From Serinus canaria (Eukaryota > Chordata > Aves > Passeriformes > Fringillidae), in assembly GCF_022539315.1 (NCBI RefSeq), contig NC_066343.1, positions 50,701,973-50,765,972 of the forward strand: a stretch of 64,000 nt of DNA. Reading direction: 5' to 3'. The notes under the pieces are model-generated. The model worked only from the letters and a program-made list of their open reading frames with translations. It was not told the origin of the DNA and did no database searches. The translations under genes were made by a program, and so were the position numbers. Shown here one piece after another: positions 24,404 through 35,036 of this stretch (the first letter of the stretch is position 1; every line of letters starts with the position of its first letter).

Positions 24404-24430
24404 TTGTGATAGCAGCGCTTGCTATCACAA
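24404..24430. repeat. Perfect 11-bp inverted repeat, 5-nt spacer
   Basis: TTGTGATAGCA (24404-24414) and TGCTATCACAA (24420-24430) are exact reverse complements around GCGCT. It can form a short hairpin or cruciform. Confidence 0.95.
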
Positions 24431-24801
24431 GGGGGTGATTGCACCCACCCCATCTTTGCTCTTCATGGTTAGTGTTGCTGGATTCATTTATCCCTTTTCC
24501 ATCCTATCTCTTCAGAGTCATGACTTGTGCCAATACCCCACATCCTGCACCGAACATGCCAGACTTCAGTGCTCCCCCCTCTATCACATATGCAAGTATA
24601 TCAACACTTGGTCATGGAATACCCTTCATTTTGGTGTGCCTGCTCAAAAGACAACATTTTCCAGAGCATATAAACCACCTCGCTGGTAAATGTGGTTGTG
24701 GACAGCTTGCTGAACCTGCTCCTCACAATTTATTTGTGCTTTGAGACTGGCAGTGCAGTAGTTCAGGGGTGAAAGGCCCACTCACAGTACATGAAGTACT
24801 C

Positions 24802-24841
24802 CTTCATGAGCACATGAAGAACTTCATGAGTACATGAAGAA
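24802..24841 (+). repeat. 20-bp unit duplicated in tandem
   Basis: CTTCATGAGCACATGAAGAA is followed at once by the same 20-mer with one change (C to T at unit position 10). A related piece, 'gtacatgaagtact', precedes it. Each unit is itself nearly palindromic (TTCATG...CATGAA). Confidence 0.9.
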
Positions 24842-26414
24842 CTTCTCTTACACATGTAATTCATGTTTTCCACTAAAGACACCATGTACAGTCACCTTTG
24901 TCTAGGAAAAGGTCCCACTAACTCAAAGCACTGACTCCTTAATCTCCCTAAATTATGGACTGATAATTTGTACTTACTTATTTTAAAACTGGTCAATGTG
25001 CAATACCATGTATTGTGCAGCTTCTTTCGCATGTTCTTTGACTAAGTCCCTGCTTATATAACTGGTGTTTAAGAAAATAAAACCTTCCTACAAGAGGCTG
25101 ATAATGTGAACAGCTGTGTAAAAATAGGTAACATAAGGAGAAGAAAAAAGGGTTAAATGATAGCCTGTCAGTGTTCACTAGGATGACTCTTAAACAGGTT
25201 AGAGAACCGAGGGGGTGCAGAGCACCTGCTTCCAGCAGCAAGCGCTGCCGGGGAAGTCTGCACTGGTAATAGAAAATTAGGTGGAGGAACAGAAAGCAAA
25301 GCAGTGCTTGTTTCAAGGGTAAGGTCTGAAGCAGATGAGAACAAAACTGTATTGAGATCTGAAAACAGCACTCATTCTAAAAAACCGCATTGACCAATTT
25401 TCCTTGGTTTCACAAAGCTCTTTTGCTTAGGAGTCATACCAGGTAATAGGGATGAATTTAGTATATTGACATTTTTAAGTGAGTCCCCATAACACACACT
25501 TATTTGCAAAGAAAAGCACTGGTCTTAAAAAAATCAGTGTGACCACTAATGTGTGACCACTGCCTGACTCCAGCATTACCATTCTCTGAGCAAATAATTG
25601 GAGAAATGTGGGGATGCATAGAGGAAACTATCTTACAGAGAGGGAACTGTTTACAGGGAAAGGGGTAATTTTAATGTAGATCCTAGCACACCAAATGAAG
25701 AGTGTTTTCCATCCTATTTTAAAAGTTTAAGTGGCATGTAGGTTTGGAAGGAAAAAAAGAATCCTGTGTTCTTCAGCTCTCCTGTGCACTTGCTCAACAC
25801 ATGAAGTCATGTCCTAGACCAGAGGAAAAGAGACGGCTGTGGGATGACACAACGCCAACCTGGAAAATTCTAATTCCAGACAGGATCTAAGGACCACTCT
25901 GTGGGATTGAGGAAGTGCTCCAGCACGATCCCATTGCAAATAACAGTTGCAGAGTTCTTGAATGAATGAAAGGAGCAAGGTGACACTACATCTGTATAAA
26001 CTATTAGCTGGACAGATATTATAATATAGTGCTGCTTTTAAAAGGACGTTGGAAAGCCTGAAAGATTCAGCAGTGGCAAGGATGATTCATAGTATGGAAA
26101 AACCTGACTTGTAAAGAGCAGTAACAGTTCATTCCATTAACTTTAACAAATGTAAGGTTAAAGGTGATTTAGACTTTGGCTGTAATTACCAGTGCAAGGA
26201 CAGTTTATCCAGTATTTCAGCACTTTCTAGTTTAGTTGTCATCATATAAACCACTGCATTGCAAGACTGGTCTGTTTGCTCAAGAGGTGCAGAGAATCCT
26301 GACTAGATGTAGTGTTGTGGGAAAGGCTGATCTTGAATGTATTTGTCAGAAAATTTGTTAACACCCTGGGTAACAGGGGTGACTTAATAATGCTGCATTT
26401 GGAAGCTTCACAGC

Positions 26415-26432
26415 TTTTTTTTTTTTTTTTTT
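26415..26432 (+). repeat. Poly-T run (18 T)
   Basis: Eighteen consecutive T. It is not next to a recognisable retrotransposon body, so it may be a simple mononucleotide microsatellite. Confidence 0.9.
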
Positions 26433-27879
26433 CTGAAAATCCAGCACTAATTTTCCTCAGGGTCTATGCACTAAAAATTGACAAACACATCTGCAATTGC
26501 ATTCAGCAGCAGTTCTAAAGATGCCAGATTTGGTGAATAACCCTTTCCAGGAAAGAGCTCTTGTCACACAGTGTGATGTGAATGCACAATAGACTAAAGG
26601 CACTTTTACTGACTTTGAAGAAACAGTCTTAAAGGTAAATTTTCTAGTTCTAGAGCTATTTCTAATATTACAAATCTCAGGATAAGCTTGCTTCCCCAGA
26701 GCTGCTGGTAGCAGGAAATAGCATTATGTGTTCTACCTCCTGAGCCATAATCAATGTCCTCTGTGTAGTACCCTGCCATGCTAGTCAAAACAGGCAGAGT
26801 AGTTGGAGATTTTTCTTCCTTAAGGAATTACATAAAGACATTCTACCAGAACCTTTCAACAGCAATTGCTTTAGTCAGAAACTGTTAGGAAACAGAAAAT
26901 TTCAAAATTCATTGATCTGTCTGTTTAATATATGAGACAGGAGTTCAGCAGAACAGTTCATTGTGATATGAAGAAGTATCCTAGGTACCTGGGAGTACGA
27001 GATAAGATTCCTCACTCTGTCAAGTTTAGCGTTACAGGAGATGCTTTCTCTTTCCTTCAGTGATGTGCTATTCAGGGTACTTGGGCATTATTCTCTATAA
27101 ACCTTAAAACCTACAAGAAAAAATGTCTAGAATTAAGAGGAAATTATAGGGTAATTTTACTACTTCAACCAGCTGGAAAGCTTTGGCAGTCTTGAAATAA
27201 GGTTTCTCCCACAGCCAACAGTTCTCCCAGGTTTCTCAGCACTCACCATCCTGTGGCTACTTCCCCTCCACCTGCTGGTTGCCCCAGAAAAATATCAGAA
27301 AGCGTACTTGGATATTTTTTTAAACCATGAACTGCAAAATGAGGTGCAACAGAGGTCCAGGCATGACTATAAATGTCACGCTTCAGAGCATGGAAAAGCA
27401 TTCCTAGCAATGGCCATGTGGAATTTTCCTGCAGAAATTTGAGCAGGAAGTGGAGAGCAAGGATCTCTTCACTGCTGTTGACTAAACATATGCTGTCCAT
27501 ATGTTGGATGCATCAACTAGCTGGGGCCACGGAAAAGCTGCAATAGCTTCAGCTTGATTTTTCTGCTATCCAGAATGAGCATAGTATCATGGGTGCTGAA
27601 TTAAAGAAGAAGAAACACATGGAGACAGGCAGTCATGCAGGGATGAAACCATTTCGGAAGTGATAGTGGTAATTCAAGAAATCTTTAGTGATGGCTTCAG
27701 GCTCCACTTCCCAGACCTTTGTTCTTTCAAGCAAAGTTTATTCTTTCACATGATGGACTCTGTTAACCATACACACACAAAGTTCTTCTATAACTAACCT
27801 GAACCTTTGACTTTAAATGCGCTGCCAAGTCCTTTACAAGCCCCTTTCTCTAGAAGGAGAAGATACTTTATACTCAGTA

Positions 27880-28511
27880 ATGGAGCGAAACAACAACAAT
27901 GTAGAAGATTTTTCCCTGAATGTTTTTTCTGTCACTCCTTGCCAGCCAAACAGATCTGATGCCCTGGTGTCAGATGGGGATAAAGCTGGCACCACTCTGC
28001 TCTTTTCAGGTGTGTTTTTGGGGCTGGTGGGGATCACTTTCACGGTGATGGGATGGATAAAATACGATGGCATTACTCACCTGGAGTGGACTCAGTTACT
28101 AGGGCCTATTCTGCTGTCTGTCGGGGTTACTTTTATTCTGATTGCTGTTTGTAAATTTAACATGCTTACATGCAAGCCCTGTAAAGAAAGAGAGGAAAAT
28201 ACGTCGGAACTTGACCAGGCTGCAAGCGGACAGTCCTTTGTCTTCACTGGCATTAACCAGCCTATAACTTTCCATGGTGCCACAGTGGTACAGTACATCC
28301 CTCCGCCGTACCCGTCCCAGGAAGGCGCTGCCGTCAGTCCCGGCTACCTTCACCCAGTGCTCAGCTGCTGCGGTGCTGCTCCCGCCAGCACCTCGCCGGG
28401 TCTCACCTCGGCTTCTCCTCACTTCTGCCCTGCCTACGCCCTGGACAACCTGGCTTTTACTGGAGATGAGAACTACACTGCTTATCCTGCAGAGAATTCC
28501 AGGAATCAGAG
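27880..28511 (+). CDS. TMEM174: TMEM174 first coding exon
   Basis: Encodes residues 1-210 and the first two bases of codon 211. The donor is AG|GTACAT at 28511/28512 (phase 2). Unspliced, the frame would end at TGA 28522-28524. An in-frame ATG at 27817 would add 21 residues with no counterpart in human. The GC content rises toward the 3' end of the exon, where a Pro/Ala/Ser-rich linker (about residues 144-190) is much less conserved than the helices. Confidence 0.93.
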
Positions 28512-29963
28512 GTACATCTTCTGAAATGCCTTAGTGTGTTTGGACACAGGCTTCTGAATGTTTTAAGTACAATGTGTGGTTTTTGTAAGAAACTACTGCT
28601 AGTCCAGGGTATTATCCTTCTCAGACTTTGTTTTGTCTTTGTTAGGAATTTTTATTGAGTGAGGAAACACACTTTTCCTACAAAGTGTTTTTATACAATT
28701 TAAATTCACTTATAAATGCCTTTTGGTTTTAGTAAACTAAACATCTTGTTACTTTTTAAGATATATGTGCTTCTTTTTGTTGAGGTTTTCTTATGTTTAT
28801 CTTGCCACCTTTTGGTTATTATGTATATGATAGCAAGATGATTTTTTGCCTTTTTTTAATATACCTTTTAGGCCAGGAGACCAAACACCCCAAAGACCTT
28901 ATGGTAGGAGTCCAGAAAACCCTGCACTGTCTTGGGAAACCAAGGTCCTCTCTAGAACACATCCTGTGAACTAGAGATTCGGCCCATCCGGGGGAATTCC
29001 ACAGATGGGGGCATATCATACCATTCATCCAGGCCTCCCCTTGGAGCACCCCTGTTAGATATGCTGATTTGTAAGGTCTATAAATTGTATACACCATGTG
29101 TTGTGGGGGTGCACTGGGGTGCATCCCACCTTGGTGAAGTGGTGCACCATAAGGATCCTCACTAAATACCGAGGTAAAAGCCTTTGTCCGTTAGGTGTGT
29201 CTGGGTCTCCATTTTTAAGACTTGGAAAAGGCATCATTTAGAGCCAGAGGCTTCCACTCAAACGCAATCACAGCACGTGAGTCAGCACAAAAACAGCATT
29301 TCTGCAACAATGCAAGAATCAGTCTGGTACCAGATGCTCTCCCTCCTAAATACACCTGATCACAGCACGCTGCTTTCCCACTGTAATAGTCTTCCAGCCC
29401 TTCCTCTTTTCCTAGTTTTGAGACATAAACAATATCAGTCATGATGCACAGCAGTACGGAGCTGCTTAAATTGTACACAAAATAATTTTATATAGTTCTT
29501 TCCTCCAAGGAAGAATATTCTAATTATAGGAATTACTCATAATTATATTCTTTCTGCAGCACAAGTCACTGTTAGTTCATTTATCAAAGTCTTTTAGAAA
29601 AACTTCTGACTGACCCGTTGTCCTCAGCAAATATGAGTGACAGGCATAGGCAGGGTGGAGACAAAGGTCACCTCCTGACACTTCTAAACTTCATGAAAAA
29701 CCACAGCAAATAGCTGAATCTCAGTAAGACTTCATCTCATAGCATTTTCTCCATAAGCCGGTGAGTACTTTTCCCAGATAAGGCTGGGAGGATGAAATAC
29801 TGAAATTACATGAATGCTCTGGTAAATTCTTTTTGTATCTGCTCCTCTTCCTCTTTTCAGGTCAGAAGACAGTTCTGATGAACCAGAAGGACTGCTGGAA
29901 GACTATGCCTGTAATAACTTGTCACCTCCACGTTATGAGGAAATATACCCTTTTTCTTTATAA
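27880..29963 (+). CDS. TMEM174: TMEM174, transmembrane protein 174 (two coding exons)
   Basis: Join 27880-28511 and 29861-29963 gives 735 nt and 244 residues (human 243). I recognise it from strongly conserved segments, e.g. 'LLFSGVFLGLVGITFTVMGW' and the 'SFVFTGINQPITFHGATVVQ' stretch. Two helices are predicted at residues 38-59 and 73-91, with both termini probably cytoplasmic. PPxY motifs lie at 141-144 (PPPY) and 233-236 (PPRY). In mammals TMEM174 is a kidney proximal-tubule membrane protein reported to bind the sodium-phosphate cotransporter NPT2A (SLC34A1) and to affect phosphate reabsorption; a similar role in birds is inference. The ATG at 27880 is preferred over an in-frame upstream ATG at 27817 because M-E-R-N aligns with the human start, followed by V-E-D-F-S-L-N-V-F. 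Confidence 0.95.
28512..29860 (+). other. TMEM174 intron (phase 2) carrying an LTR
   Basis: A 1.35 kb intron with GTACAT donor and a strong acceptor 'ctcttcctcttttcag' ending 29860. It contains an LTR-like insertion at about 28855-29236 in the same orientation as the gene. Confidence 0.88.
28855..29236 (+). mobile_element. Solo retroviral-type LTR in TMEM174 intron, sense
   Basis: This block stands out from its AT-rich surroundings. It has LTR-like architecture: a U3-like part from 'ggccaggagaccaaacaccc', a TATA box TATAAAT at 29079-29085 followed by 'gtatacaccatgtg', an R/U5-like part with 'ctcactaaataccgaggtaaa' near 29158-29178, and 'gtgtgtctgggtctccattt' ending in 'ggcatca' at 29236. The wording resembles class II avian ERV LTRs (from memory). 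No clear target-site duplication was found and the 5' boundary is uncertain. No retroviral genes accompany it. Confidence 0.6.
29861..29963 (+). CDS. TMEM174: TMEM174 last coding exon
   Basis: Acceptor 'cctcttttcag' ends at 29860 and the frame resumes as AG|G. It encodes an acidic stretch (S-E-D-S-S-D-E-P-E, then L-L-E-D-Y) and the conserved 'LSPPRYEEIYPFSL' terminus, then TAA at 29961-29963. The human protein ends with the equivalent PPPYEEIYSLPR. This exon has no ATG and was found from splice signals and homology. Confidence 0.94.
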
Positions 29964-30770
29964 AATCATCATGGACAAGAGACAACAATCCTAAGAGAAC
30001 CTAGCAAGAATCCCAGAAAATCTTTTCTTTAAACACTTGTGTGATAAGACAGTGTGAGCAAGTTCTTGATATTCATACACAGTATCACTGAGGATATTTA
30101 AGTGACCCCTTCCTTTTTCTCTGTCAAAATTCATTAGCCCTTTGCAATGCAGCTTAATTGCAGAGCTATTAATTATTCAGTGGCTAAACTATTAATAGCA
30201 AAGCTATTAAACTCAAGGATCCAAATCCATATTAGGATTCTCCAAAAAGAAGCTTGATTTTCAGACTTGCTGAAACCAGGGAGAGCTGTGAATACACAAG
30301 ATGTTTGTGGAAGATCATGATTGCTCCTGGACATTCAGCATCTTTAGAAAATACTCGATTTTTTTCTTGATGTATTTTCATTCTTGATTGCTTGGGAAAC
30401 TTCAAAAGTGCTCAAGTGTCTGATCCATGAAAGAAAATGCATCATCTTGCAGTTTATGTCCTAATTTTGTCTGATTCTTTAGAAGAGCTTACTCATTAAT
30501 AAGTCCAGTCTACAGATTAGACTTTCTCAGCTTGCTTTACCTGGACAGCCAGTCCTGTTGCACAACCCAGTCCTGTAGGCATTTTTTTGGAGCATCCTGC
30601 TTGAACCACAGCATCTCAGAACAGAGAAAACAAATAGTGACTTATGACAACTTTTACATAGATTTCTAAGACATCCTGCGTGCATCAGATTCAGTTCCCT
30701 TCCCCGCCTGATGGGAGGCAAAGCACAGTCTCCCACCAGGAGTCCTAATAAATATGAAGTTAATGTCATT
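29964..30770 (+). terminator. TMEM174 3' UTR with candidate poly(A) signal
   Basis: The first canonical AATAAA after the stop is at 30747-30752 ('cctaataaatatg'). An earlier ATTAAA near 30205 could be used as an alternative. The 3' UTR would be about 240 or 800 nt. Confidence 0.45.
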
Positions 30771-31014
30771 AAAGAAAATGGTATCTTTCTGAAGCCTCAA
30801 CAGAGATGTGTGATCCTGCCACTGTTAAGGACTTCAACAGTCACAGCTGTTGCACCCCACTCTGTGGGAGGGTGAAACACCTCTGAGTTGAATGTGGTCT
30901 TAGGCACACAACCCAGGCTGCAGGTTGCCCCCAGAGTACTTAGGCAACTGTGGGCTGTAGTAAACTTTCTTGTTCAAGTTCAGCTTGGTTCCATGCATTG
31001 AATCCACAACAATT

Positions 31015-31141
31015 TGAGATAAGCTCACTTGATTAGAGAATGGTGTTGCTGGGTTTGATCCCTGTGTGGGCCATTCACTTAAGATTTGGACTTGATGATC
31101 CTTGTAGGTCCCTTACAATTAACAAGATTCTGTGATTCTGC
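31015..31141 (+). mobile_element. tRNA-Ile-derived SINE with CR1-type tail, anticodon arm deleted
   Basis: The A-box region 'aagctcacttgattagag' (31021-31038) and B box 'gggtttgatcc' (31051-31061) match a tRNA-Ile head, followed by 'ctgtgtgggccattcactta'. The interval between 'ggtgttgct' and the B box is shorter than in the tRNA, so the anticodon/variable-loop region is deleted. The CR1-like tail runs from 'ggacttgatgatccttgtag' near 31088 to 'gattctgtgattctg' near 31127-31141. It is the same family as the element at 5975-6106. Confidence 0.85.
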
Positions 31142-33829
31142 AAAATATATTTACAGCTGTATTTAACAAAAGATAAAATGTATTAGCTCTGGAATTTTGC
31201 AATCCAGAATGAAGATCCAAAAACCCCAGAGCAATGACAATGCTATGAGTCCCTACATTTTTATTTTGTTTTTTCACATATATTTAAGGTTCTACTTTTG
31301 AATGTGCCTAGAAGTGTAACAAGCCAGAATTTCCCTATGATAATCCCATTAGGTTTGCTCATGTCCCTCAAAGCAAAAGCTGATCTCAGCTCTCACCTGC
31401 TGCAGTGGGCACCACACAAAATGCCCTGGAGGGCAATGGTCACTGTCCGAAGTAACCAAGCGGTGCACTGCTGCAGTGCCTGTGGGTCAGTCTCCTGGCA
31501 CAGCACAGCTGAAAGCAGACACCCATTATGGAATGCATCAGCTTTCTCTTACTTGTCGATGCAGCTCTCTTGGCTCTTGCCAGATTTCATCCACCTGTGA
31601 TTGATCTCATTCCTGAGAGCTGGAGAAGCTTGGCATTTGAGCACAGGCAGTTGCACACCAACCTGATGTACCTGACAGCTGGAAGTCTCAGAGTTTCTGT
31701 GCAGCTCCTCTAGCAATCAGGAGACATAGCTCTGGATGGACATGTGCATTCAGAACATTGTCCAGCTGCATGGACCTGCATTTGCACACCTCCCTCTCCT
31801 GTACCCTTAGAGATTGCCAAGAAATAAAGCATCTGGGTGGGGGGGGGGGGCACAAAACAACCACTGTCCTCCACAGTTATGGAGAAGACACAGACAGAGG
31901 TCATGTTTGGGATGCAACATTTAAACAGACTCAAAGCTGGATTAGCAACTGCAGCAGCAGCTACTGAACAGTGACTGCAAACTTTGTATGAGGTTTTTCT
32001 CATTAGAGAAATATGGAACACACTATTTTTCAGCAGCGATGGCCTGGTGTTAGCAGGTAGTTGGAGAAGGGGGTTGGAGAAGGGGAGGCACATGTAGCTG
32101 GAGAAGGGGAGACATGCTGTATTCAGCATGATCTCTATGGGATTGAGTGAGAGAACAGAGAATCTAAAAATAAATGCAGGTTTCTCTTATGGAAGTGCTC
32201 CTTTTCTGGAATTTACACAGAGGTGAATTCATCCTCCCTCCACAGCAGGAAACTGGATGGTCCTAAATTCCCAGGTAGTTCCAGATGTACAGAGCACTGA
32301 ACTTAGCACATAGTTGTGCTGAGTCCAGCAAGCACTGCAGTAGCACAGAGGCCAGGCTTGATGGATCCAGTTGCAGGACTAGGGTCAAAATTTCTGCCCA
32401 GTCACCCTCCCCCACGACAAGAAAATTCCTTCAGTCAGACCCATAGATTTTTTTCCTGCTGCTCTTCCCGCCTTCCTCCCACCCCTCACCCCCCTCCCCT
32501 GGCATAAGTTTCATGAGGTAATAATATCTTTATTACATCAAATAATACTGACTGAGTAAATGGAAGAAAATTCAGAAACTCAGAAGGTGCAGTGTGGAAC
32601 TCCATATTGCTTTTAAAGTTTACCTCTAGCTGCACTATATTAATTGTAATGAACTGGAAGAAACCCCTCCTGGGTTTCTCTTTGAAGAGGATATTAAGTT
32701 TAAATAGCTATATTGAAATGATCTTGATCCATCAGATTAATTCTGGCTGAATTCTGTGGGAGTCTTTTGAGAAACTCCAGGGTGGTGACAGTTCCTTGTT
32801 GTACTGAGTGCTGATCATCAATTTTAAGAACAGAGACAGTTTCTGTAAAGGCTTTTACTTCCTTCTCTTCCTTCCACCTTCTACTTTAATTCTTTTTTTC
32901 TGTTTTAAGTCTTTTTAACTACAGGGTTGGGGGCGTTGCTGGGTGTGTGTGTGTTTTCGTTGTTTGTTTGCATTTTGGAGGTTTGTTTGTTTTTACTGCG
33001 ATATATAACCATCACATGAACTCACTTCTTGGCATTAGGAATTCTTTCTACCCTATGATGAGTGAAAGAACAAATCATTTTGGCCTTCAGCCAAGGTGAA
33101 CTGTCACAGCCCTTCTAGATTATACTGATGTAACTTCAGAAAGCCCCTGGAAGACGGTATTTGAGATTTTGTTCAATCCATTTTTAATTCAAGATGGTGC
33201 TCTTTGAGCAAAATTGCACTCTCCCAAATTGCAGACCTGCAGAATATTAGGGGTTTAATAGTTTAAGGTGTCTTGCATTCTAGTCATAGTGATAGAATCT
33301 TGTATGTATTTTTAGCTATGTAACCCTGTGTGGATTCTTGGGATTTTTCCAAATATAACAGTTTATAAGATTTTCATCATAAACTAGTTAACATATGAAA
33401 TCAGTAGAGACATGTCTATTGACATGAAACTCAGCATGATCCATTAATTTCAGTAAAAACTTTGCACAGAGCTTCTCTAAGCTCAAGGAGCTATTTCCAG
33501 ACATTGAATGCCGCATGGTGCAGCGTGCGAATTTCTTCTCAGATTAAATCCAAAGTCTGCTTTTTCACACCAGCTCTGCCTTTTCTGCGGTCAGTGCGGG
33601 GGTCCAGCGGGAAGGGTTTGGTGCTGTGCTTTAGCAGCACTTTCCCCCAGCAGCCGAATTTCCCCAGCTGCTGCCGTTCCTGACGCCGGTGCTCCCCAGC
33701 GCGCACCACGCACGGGCGGGGGCGCTGAAATCCTTCTGTGAGCTATTTTTAAACTGAATCGGGATTTAGGAAATCTGGGTCTCGGGGAAAAAAAATAAAC
33801 CTGTAAGTAGGGCTCGTTCCTCTCCAGAG
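31142..33829. other. Intergenic, no gene seen
   Basis: AT-rich DNA with a 12-G run at 31839-31850, and GT-rich stretches around 32930-32995. ORFs here are short or fall in low-complexity sequence. Confidence 0.5.
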
Positions 33830-34110
33830 AGCCCTAGTGACGCACACGGCAGGCCCTCAGCGCGGCGGCCGCTCCCCGCGGGGAGGGTGCTGCAGCCTCC
33901 ATCCCGCGTGGAGTCCGAGCCCCCGCTCCCCGAGGTGTCCCAGCTGGACCGCGGCCGAGGGGCTCCGGCCAGGCCGGAGCGGTGTTTGCCCGGCTGTCCC
34001 GCCGCGCAGGCAGCGCCAGAGGGCGCCGGGGCCGCCCGGGCGCAGCGGCGGCCGCGGAGGTGCTGTGCCGGCCCCCGTCCTCCCCTCCTCTGCTCACCCG
34101 CCCGAGTTAA
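33830..34110. promoter_or_regulatory. Orphan CpG island
   Basis: A CpG-dense block with two GCGGCCGC (NotI) sites (near 33864 and 34045) and a CTCF-like motif at 34013-34027. No recognised gene starts here. Open frames on both strands reflect base composition. It could be the promoter of an unannotated non-coding RNA or a regulatory island of the FOXD1 landscape (inference from synteny). Confidence 0.65.
34013..34027 (+). promoter_or_regulatory. CTCF-like binding motif, plus orientation
   Basis: GCGCCAGAGGGCGCC closely matches the CTCF consensus (core CCASYAGRKGGCGC-type) in forward orientation and sits inside a CpG island. Occupancy is unknown. Confidence 0.5.
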
Positions 34111-34786
34111 ATCTGTGCGGGTTTAAGGAGAATTGTTCCCCCACTGACCCGAGGGGTGTCAGAGGCGCAGAGCCGGCAGTTTGTAAGCGGCTCCGGGTTG
34201 TGAGACACCCGGTATTTCAGCCCGGGTAGCCGGAGCTTTCGTCCTTAGCTTCTAATACTCAAGATGCCATTGAAAAGTATCCTGTGCTCTCTCACAGCCG
34301 AGAGTTGGCTTATTCAAGAAGAAAATACTAGTGGTGAAAGACCCGGTGAAATGGCCGAAGAGCAGGGTACCCATGCCCGCCCTCACAGCAGCTCTCACAC
34401 CCCTGTGTTAGACACAGGGCTGGAGACATCTGGAAGGACTGCGGCTTGGGGGCAGGCGCTGCACAGTGCACTCACAGTCACCCCTGTCTCCTCCTCCTCT
34501 CCGCTGTGACCTAATGGGACAGTCTTCTGTCTGCATGAAGGAGCAGGGGGAAGTCCAAGGGTCATTTGCAAAGAACTAGGGCATTCTGTTTGTATACAGC
34601 ACCTACGATAATCTGTGCCTGCTCCAAGTATCATTACTGGCTCCACTTTAGCTGTCAGGGTGAATAGACATCAACAGGACGCGCTGAACGTCACTATTGC
34701 TGCCCCATCCCCAAAGTGAATCACTGTGTCTGTCAGAGAACCATACAGCAGAGCCAGGTGGGATCCCATGGGCTGTGCCTGCATTA

Positions 34787-34806
34787 GCTGAGCAGCGCTG
34801 CTCAGC
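34787..34806. repeat. Perfect 20-bp palindrome
   Basis: GCTGAGCAGCGCTGCTCAGC equals its own reverse complement. No spacer; flanking bases do not extend it. Confidence 0.95.
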
Positions 34807-34996
34807 AGGAGAGGGTCTGAAAAGGGAAACAGCAGGTGGAGAGAACCCGGTAACCACATGCACTGCATGTTGGAGAGGTTTATATCAGATGTACTCCTTT
34901 GGACTTGATGCTGATTAGCTATTGAAACACATATTGTTCTCCTATGGTGTATTTCCTGGTACAGATTCATCCAATAGAAATTATTCATCTCACACC

Positions 34997-35036
34997 TGTG
35001 ATGTGATGTGATGTGATGTGATGATGTGATGTGATG
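34997..35036 (+). repeat. (TGATG)n microsatellite
   Basis: About eight TGATG units, with one TGATGATG phase shift in the middle. Confidence 0.95.

Larger units (their letters stand above)
21356..27780. other. TMEM171-TMEM174 intergenic region, no gene seen
   Basis: About 6.4 kb of AT-rich DNA. It contains a perfect 11-bp inverted repeat (24404-24430), a duplicated 20-mer (24802-24841) and an 18-T run (26415-26432). No recognised transposon and no coding exon were found. Confidence 0.55.

Noticed and set aside
27817..27879. Upstream in-frame ATG extending TMEM174 by 21 residues
   Set aside because: The added residues have no counterpart in human TMEM174, whose start aligns with the ATG at 27880.
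31015..31072. Functional tRNA-Ile gene
   Set aside because: The anticodon region is deleted and a CR1-type tail follows, so it is a SINE.
31710..32129. 139-codon minus-strand ORF
   Set aside because: Crosses a G12 run that gives a Pro stretch; no recognised similarity or gene structure.
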